A stretch of DNA of 64,000 bases from Planomicrobium sp. YIM 101495 (GTDB lineage Bacteria > Bacillota > Bacilli > Bacillales_A > Planococcaceae): assembly GCF_009707665.1 (NCBI RefSeq), contig NZ_WLZW01000001.1, forward strand, positions 1,488,001 to 1,552,000, given 5' to 3'. A model generated the notes under the pieces. It was given only the letters and a program-made list of their open reading frames with translations, was not told where the DNA came from and searched no databases. Made by a program: the position numbers and the translations under genes. This document shows positions 40,297 through 49,397 of this stretch, piece by piece (the stretch's first letter is position 1; the number at the start of each line of letters is the position of its first letter).

Positions 40297-41357
40297 GCAT
40301 TGATCGCTCCCCTCAGTTCCGCCATCCCTTCCGGTGTTTTCATGCCGACGCGGAACCACTCCCCGTCCATGCCCGCGAAGTTCCGCGTATGGCGAAGGAC
40401 GATGCCCGTCTGAAGCATGTCCGTGAAGAACTTCTCAGCGTCACAGTCTCCCGGCAAACGGAAAACAAGGAAGTTGACGGCTGAGTCTGTGACGATGCAG
40501 CCGTGGCTACGGAGAAATGCGGTCATTTCTTCCCGTTCCACTTTCGCACTGCGCTGTACTTCTTGACGGTACGCTTCTTCCTTGAAGCAATTCGTCCCGA
40601 TTTCGGCAGCTAACGCATTGACGTTCCAATGGGCCGCTGCGGCAGTCAGTTCGTCGAGGAGCTTCGGTTCGGCCAGTACATAGCCGAGACGTAGACCTGC
40701 GATGGCGTACATTTTCGTCATCGAACGGACGAGGATGACGTGCAGGAAGTCCGGTAAGTGCGGAGAAAACGAAAATTCCTCCCCGGCAAAATCGATGAAC
40801 GCCTCATCGATGACCAACTCACAGTCGGCTCCCCCGCAAGCTTTTGCAAGTGTCGTCATTTCTTCCACCGTCAACAGTCGGCCAGTCGGATTGTGCGGAT
40901 TGCAGATGTAGAGCGCGCTGCAGCCTTGTAAAGCCGCGCACACTTCCACTACATCCAGCTTCCAATCGGTGTCGGCCATCAATTGCACCGCCCGGATTTC
41001 CACACCTTCTGCTTCTAACGTCTTCCGATATTCCGAAAATGCCGGTTCGATCAACAAGACGCGCTTGTTCCGGTAACGTCTCGCAAGCCATGTAAAGATT
41101 TCCGCAGCACCATTCCCTGCCGCCGCCCATTCCTTCGAAAAGCCGTGATAGCTGGCAGCGGCGCTCCGAAACGGTTCCGCTTCTGCATCTGGGTAGCGAT
41201 TGATTAAATCTTTCAACGCATCCCATCCACTGTCGACGAACGACGGCGGACCGAGCGGATGAACGTTCTCACTGAAGTCGATGATGCGCTTCGGCACTGC
41301 CATCCCGAGCCGCTCGTAAAGCCGGTTCGGGTTGGCGCCGTGGTCAGGCAAGTTCAA
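40278..41357 (-). CDS. cobD: Threonine-phosphate decarboxylase-like aminotransferase (CobD, Salmonella naming)
   Basis: PLP enzyme making (R)-1-amino-2-propanol phosphate, the linker between corrin ring and nucleotide loop. 359 residues of the class I aminotransferase fold, close to histidinol-phosphate aminotransferase. Visible motifs: IDFSENVHPLGPP, NPHNPTGRLL, DEAFIDFAGEE and the PLP lysine in RSMTKMYAIAGLRLGY. Overlaps cbiB by 14 bp and cobU by 19 bp; this context selects CobD over HisC. Confidence 0.9.
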   Translation of the reverse strand: MNLPDHGANPNRLYERLGMAVPKRIIDFSENVHPLGPPSFVDSGWDALKDLINRYPDAEAEPFRSAAASYHGFSKEWAAAGNGAAEIFTWLARRYRNKRVLLIEPAFSEYRKTLEAEGVEIRAVQLMADTDWKLDVVEVCAALQGCSALYICNPHNPTGRLLTVEEMTTLAKACGGADCELVIDEAFIDFAGEEFSFSPHLPDFLHVILVRSMTKMYAIAGLRLGYVLAEPKLLDELTAAAAHWNVNALAAEIGTNCFKEEAYRQEVQRSAKVEREEMTAFLRSHGCIVTDSAVNFLVFRLPGDCDAEKFFTDMLQTGIVLRHTRNFAGMDGEWFRVGMKTPEGMAELRGAINAWLEAN

Positions 41358-42297
41358 TGCAGATTCCCCCTATCACAAGTAAAATGAAAAATCCGAGCGC
41401 TGCGATGTTCAAATGGCGGACCGATTCTTTAATGTGACGGGCTTCAAGCGCGTGGAGCGGTTCGCCCATCCGCGCCCGTTCTGAAGTGGTGCCGCCGTAT
41501 GAATTGACGCCGCCAAGTTGCACGCCAAGCTGGACAGCAGTCGCCGCTTCCAGCCAGCCACTGTTCGGGCTCGGATGCTTGCGTGCATCACGGAGCCAGA
41601 TGTAGAGCCGCTCTTTGAAAGGTCGGCTCGTGCTGTTTTTCGTCAGCAACAAAATCAGCAATCCCGTCATCCGGCTCGGGATGAAATTCAGGACGTCATC
41701 GAAACGGGCGGAGGCAAAGCCGAAACGTTCGAAACGTTCATTTTTGTACCCCACCATCGAATCGCACGTATTGACCGTCTTGTAAAGCCACAGCCCCGGC
41801 GCTCCGAGCAGAAACGCCCAGAACAGCGGAGCCGTCACGCCGTCGCCCGTATTCTCGGAAACGGTCTCGACCGTGCCGCGGACGATTTCGCTTTCGCTGA
41901 GATGTTCGGTATCACGCCCGACGATCCACGACAGCTTATTGCGTGCTTCCGGCAAATCGCCTGCAAGGAGCGGGCGGTGCACAAGAAGTCCAGCGTCTGC
42001 CAAGCTCTTCTGTGCCAGTCCGGATGCGATGAGCAGTGCTTCCACGATTAGTCCGATGCTCCAGTGAACGGCATAAGCTGCAGTGACGATTGCATAAACG
42101 ATGGCAAACACGAGCACCACAGCAACTGCCACCATCGCAAATCCATTTCGGCATGCATGTGGGGGGTGGTTCCACTTTTTCGTCAGTCCGCTAATCAGTT
42201 TCCCGATGAAACGGACCGGATGCGGCCAGTTCGGCGGGTCCCCGATGATGCGGTCGAGCAACATGCCAAGCGCGATCGCCGCGAGATGGATCACCAT
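41344..42297 (-). CDS. cbiB: Adenosylcobinamide-phosphate synthase CbiB
   Basis: Membrane enzyme attaching aminopropanol (phosphate) to adenosylcobyric acid. 317 residues with four or more hydrophobic segments; conserved N-terminal LLDRIIGDPPNWPHPVRFIG and central SENTGDGVTAPLFW. Overlaps the btuD-cbiZ fusion by 7 bp. It uses cobyric acid, exactly the product of the CbiZ domain upstream. Confidence 0.95.
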   Translation of the reverse strand: MVIHLAAIALGMLLDRIIGDPPNWPHPVRFIGKLISGLTKKWNHPPHACRNGFAMVAVAVVLVFAIVYAIVTAAYAVHWSIGLIVEALLIASGLAQKSLADAGLLVHRPLLAGDLPEARNKLSWIVGRDTEHLSESEIVRGTVETVSENTGDGVTAPLFWAFLLGAPGLWLYKTVNTCDSMVGYKNERFERFGFASARFDDVLNFIPSRMTGLLILLLTKNSTSRPFKERLYIWLRDARKHPSPNSGWLEAATAVQLGVQLGGVNSYGGTTSERARMGEPLHALEARHIKESVRHLNIAALGFFILLVIGGICIELA

Positions 42298-43754
42298 TCA
42301 GCTTTCGCCTTTCGGCTGCGCCGTATCGCTTCCACCGTGCATGCAAATACGCCGGAGCCGACCAATTTTCCGAGGTCTGTGATCGGTCCGCCGTAAGGTA
42401 GTTCTTCACCTTGCTGTGTAGCCGCGACGAGACAGCTGTCAGTCGAAGTCCCCGTTGCAAGTGTCCCAGTCAGCGGATCACGGACATCTTCCTCGAAAAG
42501 CGCTTTCGTTTTCGCTTCGGTTGCTGTGATCATCGTCTGGATGAACGCTTCGTCGGTCAGGCAACCATTGACGAGCACCCACGTGTTTATGGTGCCGACA
42601 TATCCCGGACGAGTCATCGCCTGCGAGACGTCGACCGCATTTCCGACACCTGCTGTCACCATGACGATGATGCTGCCGAACGCGCCTTCGAATTCTTTCA
42701 CTACAGCATCTTCTGTATGGACTGCAGTCATCATGGCAACCGTGTTCGTCGTTTTGTAGCCGTGCTCACTGATGAACGTTTCCATTTCTTTCACACTGTC
42801 TTCGATGTTGTAATCGTAGCGGACGTGCCGGTTCATGAATGTACTGAACCAACCGGACCCTGCATTGACGACAGCGGAGGAAACCGTTTTCAACGGTACC
42901 GGACTTTCGTACAAAACGTAATCACTTGAAATCCGCATGTCCTCTGCGCTGATCCAAGCAGACGCAGCATTCCGTTTCACACCTGGCAATAGTGTAATCT
43001 GCGGCTTCGGCAATTCCGGATGCGGATGGTTGCTGACGCGCGTTCGGTAAACTTGCTCGATGGTCCCTTCTTTCACCACTTCATGGGGCTCCCCGATGCG
43101 GGCGATTTCCCCGTCTTCGAGCAGCAGCAATTCGTCGCAATACATGGCAGCCAAGTTGATGTCGTGGAAAATCGAGACGACCGTCAGCTCTTTTTCGATG
43201 GCCTGCTTTTTGATCGTATCGAGCAATTCCTTTTGGTGATTGATGTCGAGATGGTTCGTCGGTTCGTCAAGCAACAGAATCGGTGCGTCTTGGGCAAGTG
43301 CCTGCGCGACGAAGACCCGTTGCTGTTCGCCGCCCGACAATTGGTCGATGAACGTGTCTTTATAGGCAGTGATGTCCATCAGTTCCATGGCTGTGGTGAC
43401 GGTTTGTTCATCTTCTTTCGACCACGATGAAAACCATCCCCTTTGGTGAGGGTAGCGGCCGAGCGCCACAGTTTCCTTGACTGTATGCGAAAAAGCGTGC
43501 GCATGAAGCTGCGGCAAGACGGCCATTTCACGCGCAATCTCTTTTGCCGAATAAGCGGAAATCAGTTGGCCACCGACTTTCACTTTTCCATTTTCGAACG
43601 GCAATGCACCACTGATCAACTTCATCAATGTTGATTTGCCGCTGCCATTCGGGCCGAGTATGCCGAGCATGCGCCCTTTTTCTACACGGAATGAGACATT
43701 CTTAACGATGGGTTCATCGCCATAGCCGCCTGATACATCTATGATTTCCAGCAT
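42291..43754 (-). CDS. Fused cobalamin ABC transporter ATPase (BtuD) and cobinamide amidohydrolase (CbiZ)
   Basis: 487 residues with two parts. Residues about 1-255: ABC ATPase with Walker A LGPNGSGKST, signature LSGGEQQRV, Walker B ILLLDEPTNHLD and H-loop SIFHD. Residues about 285-487: CbiZ, with NAGSGWFSTFMNRHV, MTAVHTEDAVV and the C-terminal TGTSTDSCLVA. CbiZ removes the aminopropanol side of incoming corrinoids to give cobyric acid, so import and remodelling are in one polypeptide. The ATG at 43754 (MLEIIDVSGGYG) starts 1 bp from the btuC stop; a 41-codon upstream extension lies inside btuC and is not ABC-like. Confidence 0.93.
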   Translation of the reverse strand: MLEIIDVSGGYGDEPIVKNVSFRVEKGRMLGILGPNGSGKSTLMKLISGALPFENGKVKVGGQLISAYSAKEIAREMAVLPQLHAHAFSHTVKETVALGRYPHQRGWFSSWSKEDEQTVTTAMELMDITAYKDTFIDQLSGGEQQRVFVAQALAQDAPILLLDEPTNHLDINHQKELLDTIKKQAIEKELTVVSIFHDINLAAMYCDELLLLEDGEIARIGEPHEVVKEGTIEQVYRTRVSNHPHPELPKPQITLLPGVKRNAASAWISAEDMRISSDYVLYESPVPLKTVSSAVVNAGSGWFSTFMNRHVRYDYNIEDSVKEMETFISEHGYKTTNTVAMMTAVHTEDAVVKEFEGAFGSIIVMVTAGVGNAVDVSQAMTRPGYVGTINTWVLVNGCLTDEAFIQTMITATEAKTKALFEEDVRDPLTGTLATGTSTDSCLVAATQQGEELPYGGPITDLGKLVGSGVFACTVEAIRRSRKAKAEW

Positions 43755-43755
43755 G

Positions 43756-44748
43756 TCATGACCTCCTCTGGCGCTGGCGGAAGAAAATCCAGGCGAATAC
43801 CGGCGCACCGATGAAGGCGGTGATGACGCCGATCGGCAATTCAGCCGGTGAAATGATGGTCCGCGACACAAGGTCACAGACGATCAATAGGGATGCCCCG
43901 TTCAAAAATGATAGCGGCAGCACATGGCGGTGATCCGCTCCCCATAAGAGCCGCGTCATATGTGGCACGACGAGACCAACGAAGCCGATCGTTCCGGAAA
44001 CAGCGACGGCTGCACCAGTCAAAATTGAACCAGCGACCAGCACGAGCATTTTCCATTTGCGAACGTCGACACCGAGGTGCTGTGCGCGTTCTTCGCCGAA
44101 CAGCATGGCATTCAGTTCGCGGCGGCATAGCCACAGTACGAATGAGCCGATCAAGATGAATGGTGCTGCCATCTGGACGTACGGCCACCCTCTCATCGAG
44201 ACGCTGCCGAGCAACCAGCCGATGATTTGGCGCAGCTCCTCGCCTGTCAATGCGATCATCAGGGAAATGACCGAGCCGAGAAACGAGCTGAAGATGATCC
44301 CTGTTAAAATGACCGTTTCCATTTTCATCGAACGGTCGACAAGTCGTGCGAACGTGATGACACCGAGCATTGTCAGCAATGCGAAAACCATTGAGATGAC
44401 CGGCAAGGTATACATGCCGAGGAACGGGATCGAGATACCGAAAAACAGCGTCATAACCGCTCCGACCGATGCACCGGAAGACACGCCAAGTGTATAGGGA
44501 TCCGCCAGCGGGTTTTTCAGCAAGCCTTGGAACGCAGCACCGGCAATGGCAAGCGCCGCTCCGATCAGACCCGCGAGGACGACACGGGGCATCCGGATGT
44601 TCCATAAAATAGTGGCCGCCGTTTTGTCATACTCCGGGTTCCACAACACGCGCGGGGAAATGGCTGCTGTCCCGACTGTCACGCCGAGCACAATCACGCC
44701 CCCAAGTATGAGCAAGGAGACGAGATAGGCGGCAACGGTTTTACTCAC
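43756..44748 (-). CDS. btuC: Cobalamin ABC transporter permease
   Basis: 330-residue FecCD/BtuC-type permease with about ten hydrophobic segments. Conserved motifs: IRMPRVVLAGLIGAALAIAG near residue 55, GVSSGASVGA, and the coupling region IGFVGLVVPHMTRLLWG. Overlaps btuF by 8 bp. The family also serves siderophores; the riboswitch and operon context indicate a corrinoid. Confidence 0.93.
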   Translation of the reverse strand: MSKTVAAYLVSLLILGGVIVLGVTVGTAAISPRVLWNPEYDKTAATILWNIRMPRVVLAGLIGAALAIAGAAFQGLLKNPLADPYTLGVSSGASVGAVMTLFFGISIPFLGMYTLPVISMVFALLTMLGVITFARLVDRSMKMETVILTGIIFSSFLGSVISLMIALTGEELRQIIGWLLGSVSMRGWPYVQMAAPFILIGSFVLWLCRRELNAMLFGEERAQHLGVDVRKWKMLVLVAGSILTGAAVAVSGTIGFVGLVVPHMTRLLWGADHRHVLPLSFLNGASLLIVCDLVSRTIISPAELPIGVITAFIGAPVFAWIFFRQRQRRS

Positions 44749-45727
44749 TGAAGAGCTCCGGGTAGATAGCTTGTGCGATTTCCAGCAAGCCTTCTGTCAA
44801 ACGTGGTCCTGGACGTGTCGTTCTGTCCGAATCCACTGCGTAAACGGCGTCGTCCTTCACAGCCTGTACATCAGCGAACCCGCCGCGCGTCTTGATCAAT
44901 TCAATCGCGTCCGGTACGTAAGCCGCTTCCGTCGTCAAAATTACATCCGGATCTTTCGCAACGATCGCTTCCGGATCTAAGCTGATCCATCCTTCTTGAT
45001 CGCCTGCCAAGTTTTCTGCACCAAGAAGGTTCAAGATTTCATCGATGAACGTGCCGCTTCCTGTCGTATAAATTTCAGGCGTGCTGCCGACTTCGACATA
45101 GACAAGCTTCGGCTCTCCCACTCCTGCAACCAGTTCTTCCACTTCTGCGACTTCCGCTCGCATCTCTTCGATGACTGCGTCTGCCTCTTCTGTAGCGCCC
45201 GCCACTTGACCGATGACCGAAATCGTTTCGTACGTCTCTTCGAAGTTGTTCGCTTCATCGACGATGTAAACCGTCAGACCTGCATCGCGGAGCTGCTGGT
45301 AGCCTTCCCCGCCTAAGCCAAGGCCACCTTCATGCCCTAACACTAAGTCCGGCTGCAAGCTGATGATTTTCTCCACGTTGAATTCCTGACCACCGATTTT
45401 TTCAATATCAGCGACTTCCGGTGGATAATTATCGAAATCAGAGACGCCGACTACTTTGTCATCCAGCTCCAGCTCGAACAGGATTTCCGTATTCGATGGT
45501 ACCATCGAGACGATAACGGTCGGCTCTTCTTCGATGACCACTTCTTCAGCTGCTGCATCGGTCAACGTCAGCGGGTAGACGGAATCCTCCGCTTGTTGCG
45601 TTTGTGCTGAATCGGACGTTCCGCTTTCTTCAACTGGCGTCGCTTCCTCCATGCAACCTGCAAGAAAGAGCAGTGAAAGCCCCATCGCCCAACCGAATTT
45701 CTTTGTTTTCCCCCAAGTATGTCTCAT
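44741..45727 (-). CDS. btuF: Cobalamin ABC transporter substrate-binding lipoprotein
   Basis: 328 residues. Signal peptide with lipobox LFLAGC (cysteine about residue 25), an acidic linker, then the type III periplasmic-binding fold (VSMVPSNTEILFELELDDKV, ISLQPDLVLGHEGG). It captures corrinoids outside the membrane and delivers them to BtuC. The ATG at 45727 follows GGGAGAG; in-frame ATGs up to 45802 overlap the riboswitch terminator and are rejected. Confidence 0.93.
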   Translation of the reverse strand: MRHTWGKTKKFGWAMGLSLLFLAGCMEEATPVEESGTSDSAQTQQAEDSVYPLTLTDAAAEEVVIEEEPTVIVSMVPSNTEILFELELDDKVVGVSDFDNYPPEVADIEKIGGQEFNVEKIISLQPDLVLGHEGGLGLGGEGYQQLRDAGLTVYIVDEANNFEETYETISVIGQVAGATEEADAVIEEMRAEVAEVEELVAGVGEPKLVYVEVGSTPEIYTTGSGTFIDEILNLLGAENLAGDQEGWISLDPEAIVAKDPDVILTTEAAYVPDAIELIKTRGGFADVQAVKDDAVYAVDSDRTTRPGPRLTEGLLEIAQAIYPELFSE

Positions 45728-45784
45728 GTTGTTCTCTCCCATTCCTGATAGTCTTACTGCTGCACAGCTGTTTTTTTCCATGCT

Positions 45785-45812
45785 AAAAAACCTCCGCATC
45801 ACTGCGGAGGTT
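45785..45812 (-). terminator. riboswitch-controlled terminator of the B12 operon leader
   Basis: AACCTCCGCA and TGCGGAGGTT (45789-45812) form a 10-bp perfect hairpin with a GTGA loop on the minus strand, followed by TTTTTT. It lies between the aptamer and the btuF start, so B12 binding probably promotes termination here. Confidence 0.9.
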
Positions 45813-45878
45813 CAGAAAGGTCGTCCTGAAAAAGACGTGCACTTTCCGCTTGTCCTCGCAAGCATCGGGCTGTTTCTT

Positions 45879-46037
45879 CACAAAGGCAGGTCTCCTGGCT
45901 CGTGGTCATCGCTCGCTGCTCCTTCCCGGAAATTTCCAGTGGTGCTGCAGTTCGCTCTCACTTACAGTGGCGGGACCGCGCCGTAATTGCACCGGCTTCC
46001 CTTTTAACTCATGTGGTGACACATGAAGACCTTTGTG
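45879..46037 (-). promoter_or_regulatory. cobalamin riboswitch aptamer
   Basis: Minus-strand RNA of about 159 nt. Closing stem P1 pairs CACAAAGG with CCTTTGTG (ends at 46037 and 45879). Conserved elements in order: AAGGGAAGCCGGTG, the B12 box GCGGTCCCGCCACTGT, and near the 3' end GAGCCAGGAGACCTGCC, all diagnostic. It controls the 12-gene operon btuF to cblS by transcription termination at 45785-45812. Confidence 0.96.
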
Positions 46038-46102
46038 TGATATGGAATTTTACTGAAAACGGACGAACGTCCATTTCCGCTCCAAGTCGTGTTCTGCTGT
46101 TC

Positions 46103-46108
46103 ATTATA
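46103..46108 (-). promoter_or_regulatory. -10 box of the B12 operon promoter
   Basis: Perfect TATAAT on the minus strand about 65 bp upstream of the riboswitch aptamer; the best -35 is a weak GAGACT 16 bp upstream. The promoter lies in the short gap after argS. Confidence 0.55.
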
Positions 46109-46130
46109 CCGTTTATTCCTGAAAAGTCTC

Positions 46131-47792
46131 TCACATTTTTTCCGGAGCAGATACACCGACGACGCGCAGTGCGTTCGCAAGTGTCGTTTTCACTGCTGTG
46201 ATCAATGCAAGACGAGCGCCTGTCATTTCCTGTTCTGATGCGTCCAATACTTTGTGCGCGTTGTAGAAGCTGTGGAAATGTGAAGCCAATTCATGGATAT
46301 ATGTCGGGATGCGGTGTGGTGCGCGCAATCTCGCTGCGTCGCTGATCACTTTCGGGAAGTCCCCGATCCGCTTCAAGACATCAATTTCTTTTTCAGAAGT
46401 CAGCAAGTCCAAGTGTTCCACGGATGCTGCCAGGCCTTGCTCTTCTGCTTGGCGAAGAATCGAACTGATCCGCGCATGTGCATACTGCGCATAGTAAACC
46501 GGGTTTTCATTGGATTCCGAAACGGCAAGATCCAAGTCGAAGTCCATGTGTGAATCACCCGAACGCATCGCGAAGAAGTAACGCACTGCATCGAGTCCAA
46601 CCAAGTCTACGAGCTCACGCATCGTGACTGCTTTTCCTGTCCGTTTGCTCATCTTCATTTTCTCGCCGTCTTTGTAAAGCTGTACCATCTGCGTGACGTT
46701 GACTTCGAGCGTGTCACGATCGTAGCCAAGTGCTTCGATCGCCGCTTTCATCCGCGGAATGTAGCCGTGGTGATCTGCTCCCCAAATGTTGATCAGCTTA
46801 TCGAAGCCGCGCTGCAATTTGTCTTCGTGGTATGCAATGTCCGGCGTCAAGTACGTGTAGGTGCCGTCATTCTTGATCAAGACACGGTCCTTGTCGTCGC
46901 CGAATGTTGTCGATCGGAACCAAGTCGCGCCTTCTTCTTCGTAGACGTGGCCATTCGCTCTCAGCTTATCGAGCGCTTTGTCGATCTTGCCGTTTTCGTA
47001 AAGGGATGTTTCCGAATACCAGACATCGAATTCGACGCGGAAATCTGCTAGGTCTTGCTGCAACTTCGCCAGTTCCACTTTCAAGCCATGCTTACGGAAC
47101 GCATCGAAGCGCTCTTCCTTGGAAAGCTTCGTGAACGAATCGCCGTGCTCTGCAACAAGTGCAGCCGCGATGTCTTTGATGTCCTGTCCGAAATAACCGT
47201 CTTCCGGCATGCTGTCTTCATGGCCGAGTGCTTCCATGTAACGGCCTTCGATCGAGTACGCTAAGTTGTTGATTTGGTTTCCTGCATCGTTGATGTAATA
47301 CTCTCTCGATACGTCATAGCCTGCAATGTCCAAGACGTTGCATAGCGAATCGCCTACGGATGCACCGCGTGCGTGTCCGAGATGCAAGTCGCCTGTCGGG
47401 TTCGCTGAAACGAACTCGACTTGAACGCGCTCGTTGTTGCCTGAGTTCGTACGTCCGTATTCTGCTTGTTGTTCAAGAACTGTTTTGACAACTGCTTGCA
47501 AGTAATCTTTTTTGATTGTGATGTTGATAAAGCCCGGACCTGCAATTTCGACTTTCTCGATGTTCGCTGCTTGCGTATCCAAGTTCGCAATGATTTCTTC
47601 CGCGATGGCACGTGGCGCTTTTTTCGCGATGCGCGTCAGTTGCATGGCGACGTTCGTCGCGTAGTCTCCATTCGCTTTGTCTTTCGGAGCTTCCAATTGG
47701 ACTTCCATTTTTTCTTCGGTCATGCCTGCTTTTACCACGGCATCCGCCAGGACGTTTTTGATTGCTTGTTGCACTTGTTCTACTGCGTTCAT
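46131..47792 (-). CDS. argS: Arginyl-tRNA synthetase
   Basis: Charges tRNA-Arg. 553 residues: N-terminal Add1 domain, class I catalytic domain with the HIGH-equivalent [11 protein letters not shown] and the KMSKS-equivalent KMSKRTG, and the C-terminal DALR anticodon-binding domain with [13 protein letters not shown]. Overlaps ywiB by 4 bp, the same gene pair as in B. subtilis. Confidence 0.97.
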   Translation of the reverse strand: MNAVEQVQQAIKNVLADAVVKAGMTEEKMEVQLEAPKDKANGDYATNVAMQLTRIAKKAPRAIAEEIIANLDTQAANIEKVEIAGPGFINITIKKDYLQAVVKTVLEQQAEYGRTNSGNNERVQVEFVSANPTGDLHLGHARGASVGDSLCNVLDIAGYDVSREYYINDAGNQINNLAYSIEGRYMEALGHEDSMPEDGYFGQDIKDIAAALVAEHGDSFTKLSKEERFDAFRKHGLKVELAKLQQDLADFRVEFDVWYSETSLYENGKIDKALDKLRANGHVYEEEGATWFRSTTFGDDKDRVLIKNDGTYTYLTPDIAYHEDKLQRGFDKLINIWGADHHGYIPRMKAAIEALGYDRDTLEVNVTQMVQLYKDGEKMKMSKRTGKAVTMRELVDLVGLDAVRYFFAMRSGDSHMDFDLDLAVSESNENPVYYAQYAHARISSILRQAEEQGLAASVEHLDLLTSEKEIDVLKRIGDFPKVISDAARLRAPHRIPTYIHELASHFHSFYNAHKVLDASEQEMTGARLALITAVKTTLANALRVVGVSAPEKM

Positions 47793-48196
47793 GCTGATCC
47801 CTCCGTAAACTGAATTTCCATTTCGTATTCGCCGATATAATCCGCACCGATCACCAAGTCGTAGCGCACATGCAGTCGTGTGTTGCTGACGTGGAGTTCG
47901 TGCGTCTTCGTCGTCAGCATGAAACTGTGCTCGTTGGTGTAGTTTCCTGTTTGTTCTTTATTCAAGATGAAGGGCAAGCGCATTTGTAAGCCACCGCTCC
48001 TGACGATGACCACTTCCTGTTCGCGGAACTTGACCATTGTCCGGATGTCGAGGCCGTCTTGGCTTTCCGCGTAGCGTAAATAACGTCGGCCGTTCTTTTC
48101 CGTCAATGTCCCTCTCGCCTGAAATTCGGTTTTTTGCTCTTGTTCACCCGGCTGGCGGATGATTGTCGTCAACCGTACATGCACTTGCTTTTCCAT
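47789..48196 (-). CDS. ywiB: YwiB, DUF1934 beta-barrel protein
   Basis: 135-residue protein of the DUF1934 (YwiB) family, a small lipocalin-like beta-barrel of unknown function usually found directly upstream of argS in Bacillales. Visible: [18 protein letters not shown] and a run of alternating hydrophobic strands such as [28 protein letters not shown] precedes the ATG. A sigma-A promoter lies at 48228-48257. Confidence 0.88.
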   Translation of the reverse strand: MEKQVHVRLTTIIRQPGEQEQKTEFQARGTLTEKNGRRYLRYAESQDGLDIRTMVKFREQEVVIVRSGGLQMRLPFILNKEQTGNYTNEHSFMLTTKTHELHVSNTRLHVRYDLVIGADYIGEYEMEIQFTEGSA

Positions 48197-48227
48197 CCAT
48201 TCCGCCCCCTGTCGTAATAACTTATCT

Positions 48228-48257
48228 ATTATAGCCCGAGCTGGAGGCTTTTTTCAA
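48228..48257 (-). promoter_or_regulatory. promoter of ywiB-argS
   Basis: Minus strand: TTGAAA (48252-48257), 18-bp spacer, TATAAT (48228-48233), about 30 bp before the ywiB start. Confidence 0.75.
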
Positions 48258-48294
48258 TGTCGAGTGTTTGAAAAGGTGATGGTTTGGGAACGGA

Positions 48295-48500
48295 GGGTGT
48301 CGCTTAGAAAAACGCTCGGGGCTTAAGGACATGGCTCCCGTAATAAGCCGAGCTGGGAATCGCTCGTCTTATCACTCCGCCATGTCCGGGCCAGCCCCTT
48401 CGCTGGGGTGTGGGTGAAGTAGTAGTTTCACGGCAGTTAGTGTTTCGTTTAAATGTTAGTGTTTCATAGTTGTTGGGCGGCTGACTGCGTAGGCCGCTGG
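48295..48500 (+). repeat. family R structured repeat, copy R4
   Basis: A 206-bp complete copy. Stems: GGGGCT with AGCCCC, GGACATGG with CCATGTCC, ATAAG with CTTAT and GAGC with GCTC; then a 3' hairpin GCGGC...GCCGC. The outer stem differs from R2 (GTGGCT/AGCCAC) by a paired change. Confidence 0.9.
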
Positions 48501-48531
48501 ATTTTGAGTTTAGGAAGTAAAAAGTAAGGTC

Positions 48532-48737
48532 GGGTGTCGCTTAGAAAAACGCTCGGGGCTTAAGGACATGGCTCCCGTAATAAGCCGAGCTGAGGAACGC
48601 TCGTCTCATCACTCCGCCATGTCCGGGCCAGCCCCTTCGCTGGGGTGTGGGTGAAGTAGTAGTTTCACGGCAGTTAGTGTTTCGTTTTAATGTTAGTGTT
48701 TCATAGTTGTTGGGCGGCTGACTGCGTAGGCCGCTGG
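48532..48737 (+). repeat. family R structured repeat, copy R5
   Basis: A 206-bp copy 31 bp after R4 and in the same orientation, differing from it at about five positions, mainly in the apical loop and one stem base (CTCAT for CTTAT). A recent tandem duplication. Confidence 0.9.
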
Positions 48738-48813
48738 GGAATTTAGAAAGAGATTAAGCATGGCAAAATAAGCGAAATTTTTCCCTCTATTTGTACCGCA
48801 TAGTATTCAGAAA

Positions 48814-48862
48814 GAGGTGGCCCTGAACGTCGATACACGACGTTCAGGGCCACCTCTTTTCT
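48814..48862. terminator. very long perfect-stem terminator of hmoB
   Basis: GAGGTGGCCCTGAACGTCG (48814-48832) and its exact complement (48838-48856) form a 19-bp stem with a 5-base loop. T-rich tails exist on both sides (CTCTTTCT on the minus strand, TTTTCTT on the plus). Confidence 0.85.
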
Positions 48863-48871
48863 TGCACGTGC

Positions 48872-49387
48872 TTACCGTTTGTAAGTTGTGACGAAGGATG
48901 GGCGTGGAAAGATATTCGGGCGGCTGTCGATGCCTTCCGGTGTTCTCCGTTTCCCATGTGCCTTGCTGTAGGCTTGCGATTCCTGCCAGTTTTTGAATGC
49001 TTCTTCGTTGTCCCAGATGGTGAGAATGACGTATGTGTCGGTTTCCAACGGGCGCAACACACGGATGGCTGCGAAGCCTGGCTCTTGTTCGACCATGCCG
49101 GCGCGGTTCTGGAACCGCTGCTCGAACGTTTCGCGCCCTTCTTCAGAGACCGGAATGTTGTTAAAGACCGCATAGAACCCGTTGTTGATGTCGCCGACCG
49201 CGTTCAGAATATGATACGCTTCTGCACCCGGAAGTGCCGGTCCGCTTTCCGCTTCGTAAAGTACAACCGCTTCATCTTTATCGTTCGTCAAATACGCAAG
49301 CCGTGCAGTAGGCTGGCTTGCGAGAAGTGCCATTGCCCCGTCACGTGTTCCTGACCATTTGTACAATTCCATTGCTTTCCTCTCCAA
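48872..49387 (-). CDS. hmoB: Heme-degrading monooxygenase-like protein HmoB
   Basis: 171-residue protein with a C-terminal antibiotic-biosynthesis-monooxygenase (ABM) ferredoxin-like domain (about 65-160: FYAVFNNIPVSEEGRETFEQ, then TYVILTIWDNEEAFKNWQES). Family members HmoA/HmoB degrade heme to release iron. The N-terminal 60 residues are the HmoB-type extension. Lies 10 bp after speB and may be cotranscribed. Confidence 0.82.
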   Translation of the reverse strand: MERKAMELYKWSGTRDGAMALLASQPTARLAYLTNDKDEAVVLYEAESGPALPGAEAYHILNAVGDINNGFYAVFNNIPVSEEGRETFEQRFQNRAGMVEQEPGFAAIRVLRPLETDTYVILTIWDNEEAFKNWQESQAYSKAHGKRRTPEGIDSRPNIFPRPSFVTTYKR

Positions 49388-49397
49388 TCTCTGCCGC

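Larger units (their letters stand above)
48258..48813. other. repeat-filled intergenic region between ywiB and hmoB
   Basis: No gene. It is almost entirely made of two family R copies; the rest (48738-48813) shows nothing recognisable. Confidence 0.8.

Noticed and set aside
43755-43877. 41-codon extension of the BtuD-CbiZ fusion
   Set aside because: Overlaps btuC, Ser/Arg-rich and unrelated to ABC ATPases.
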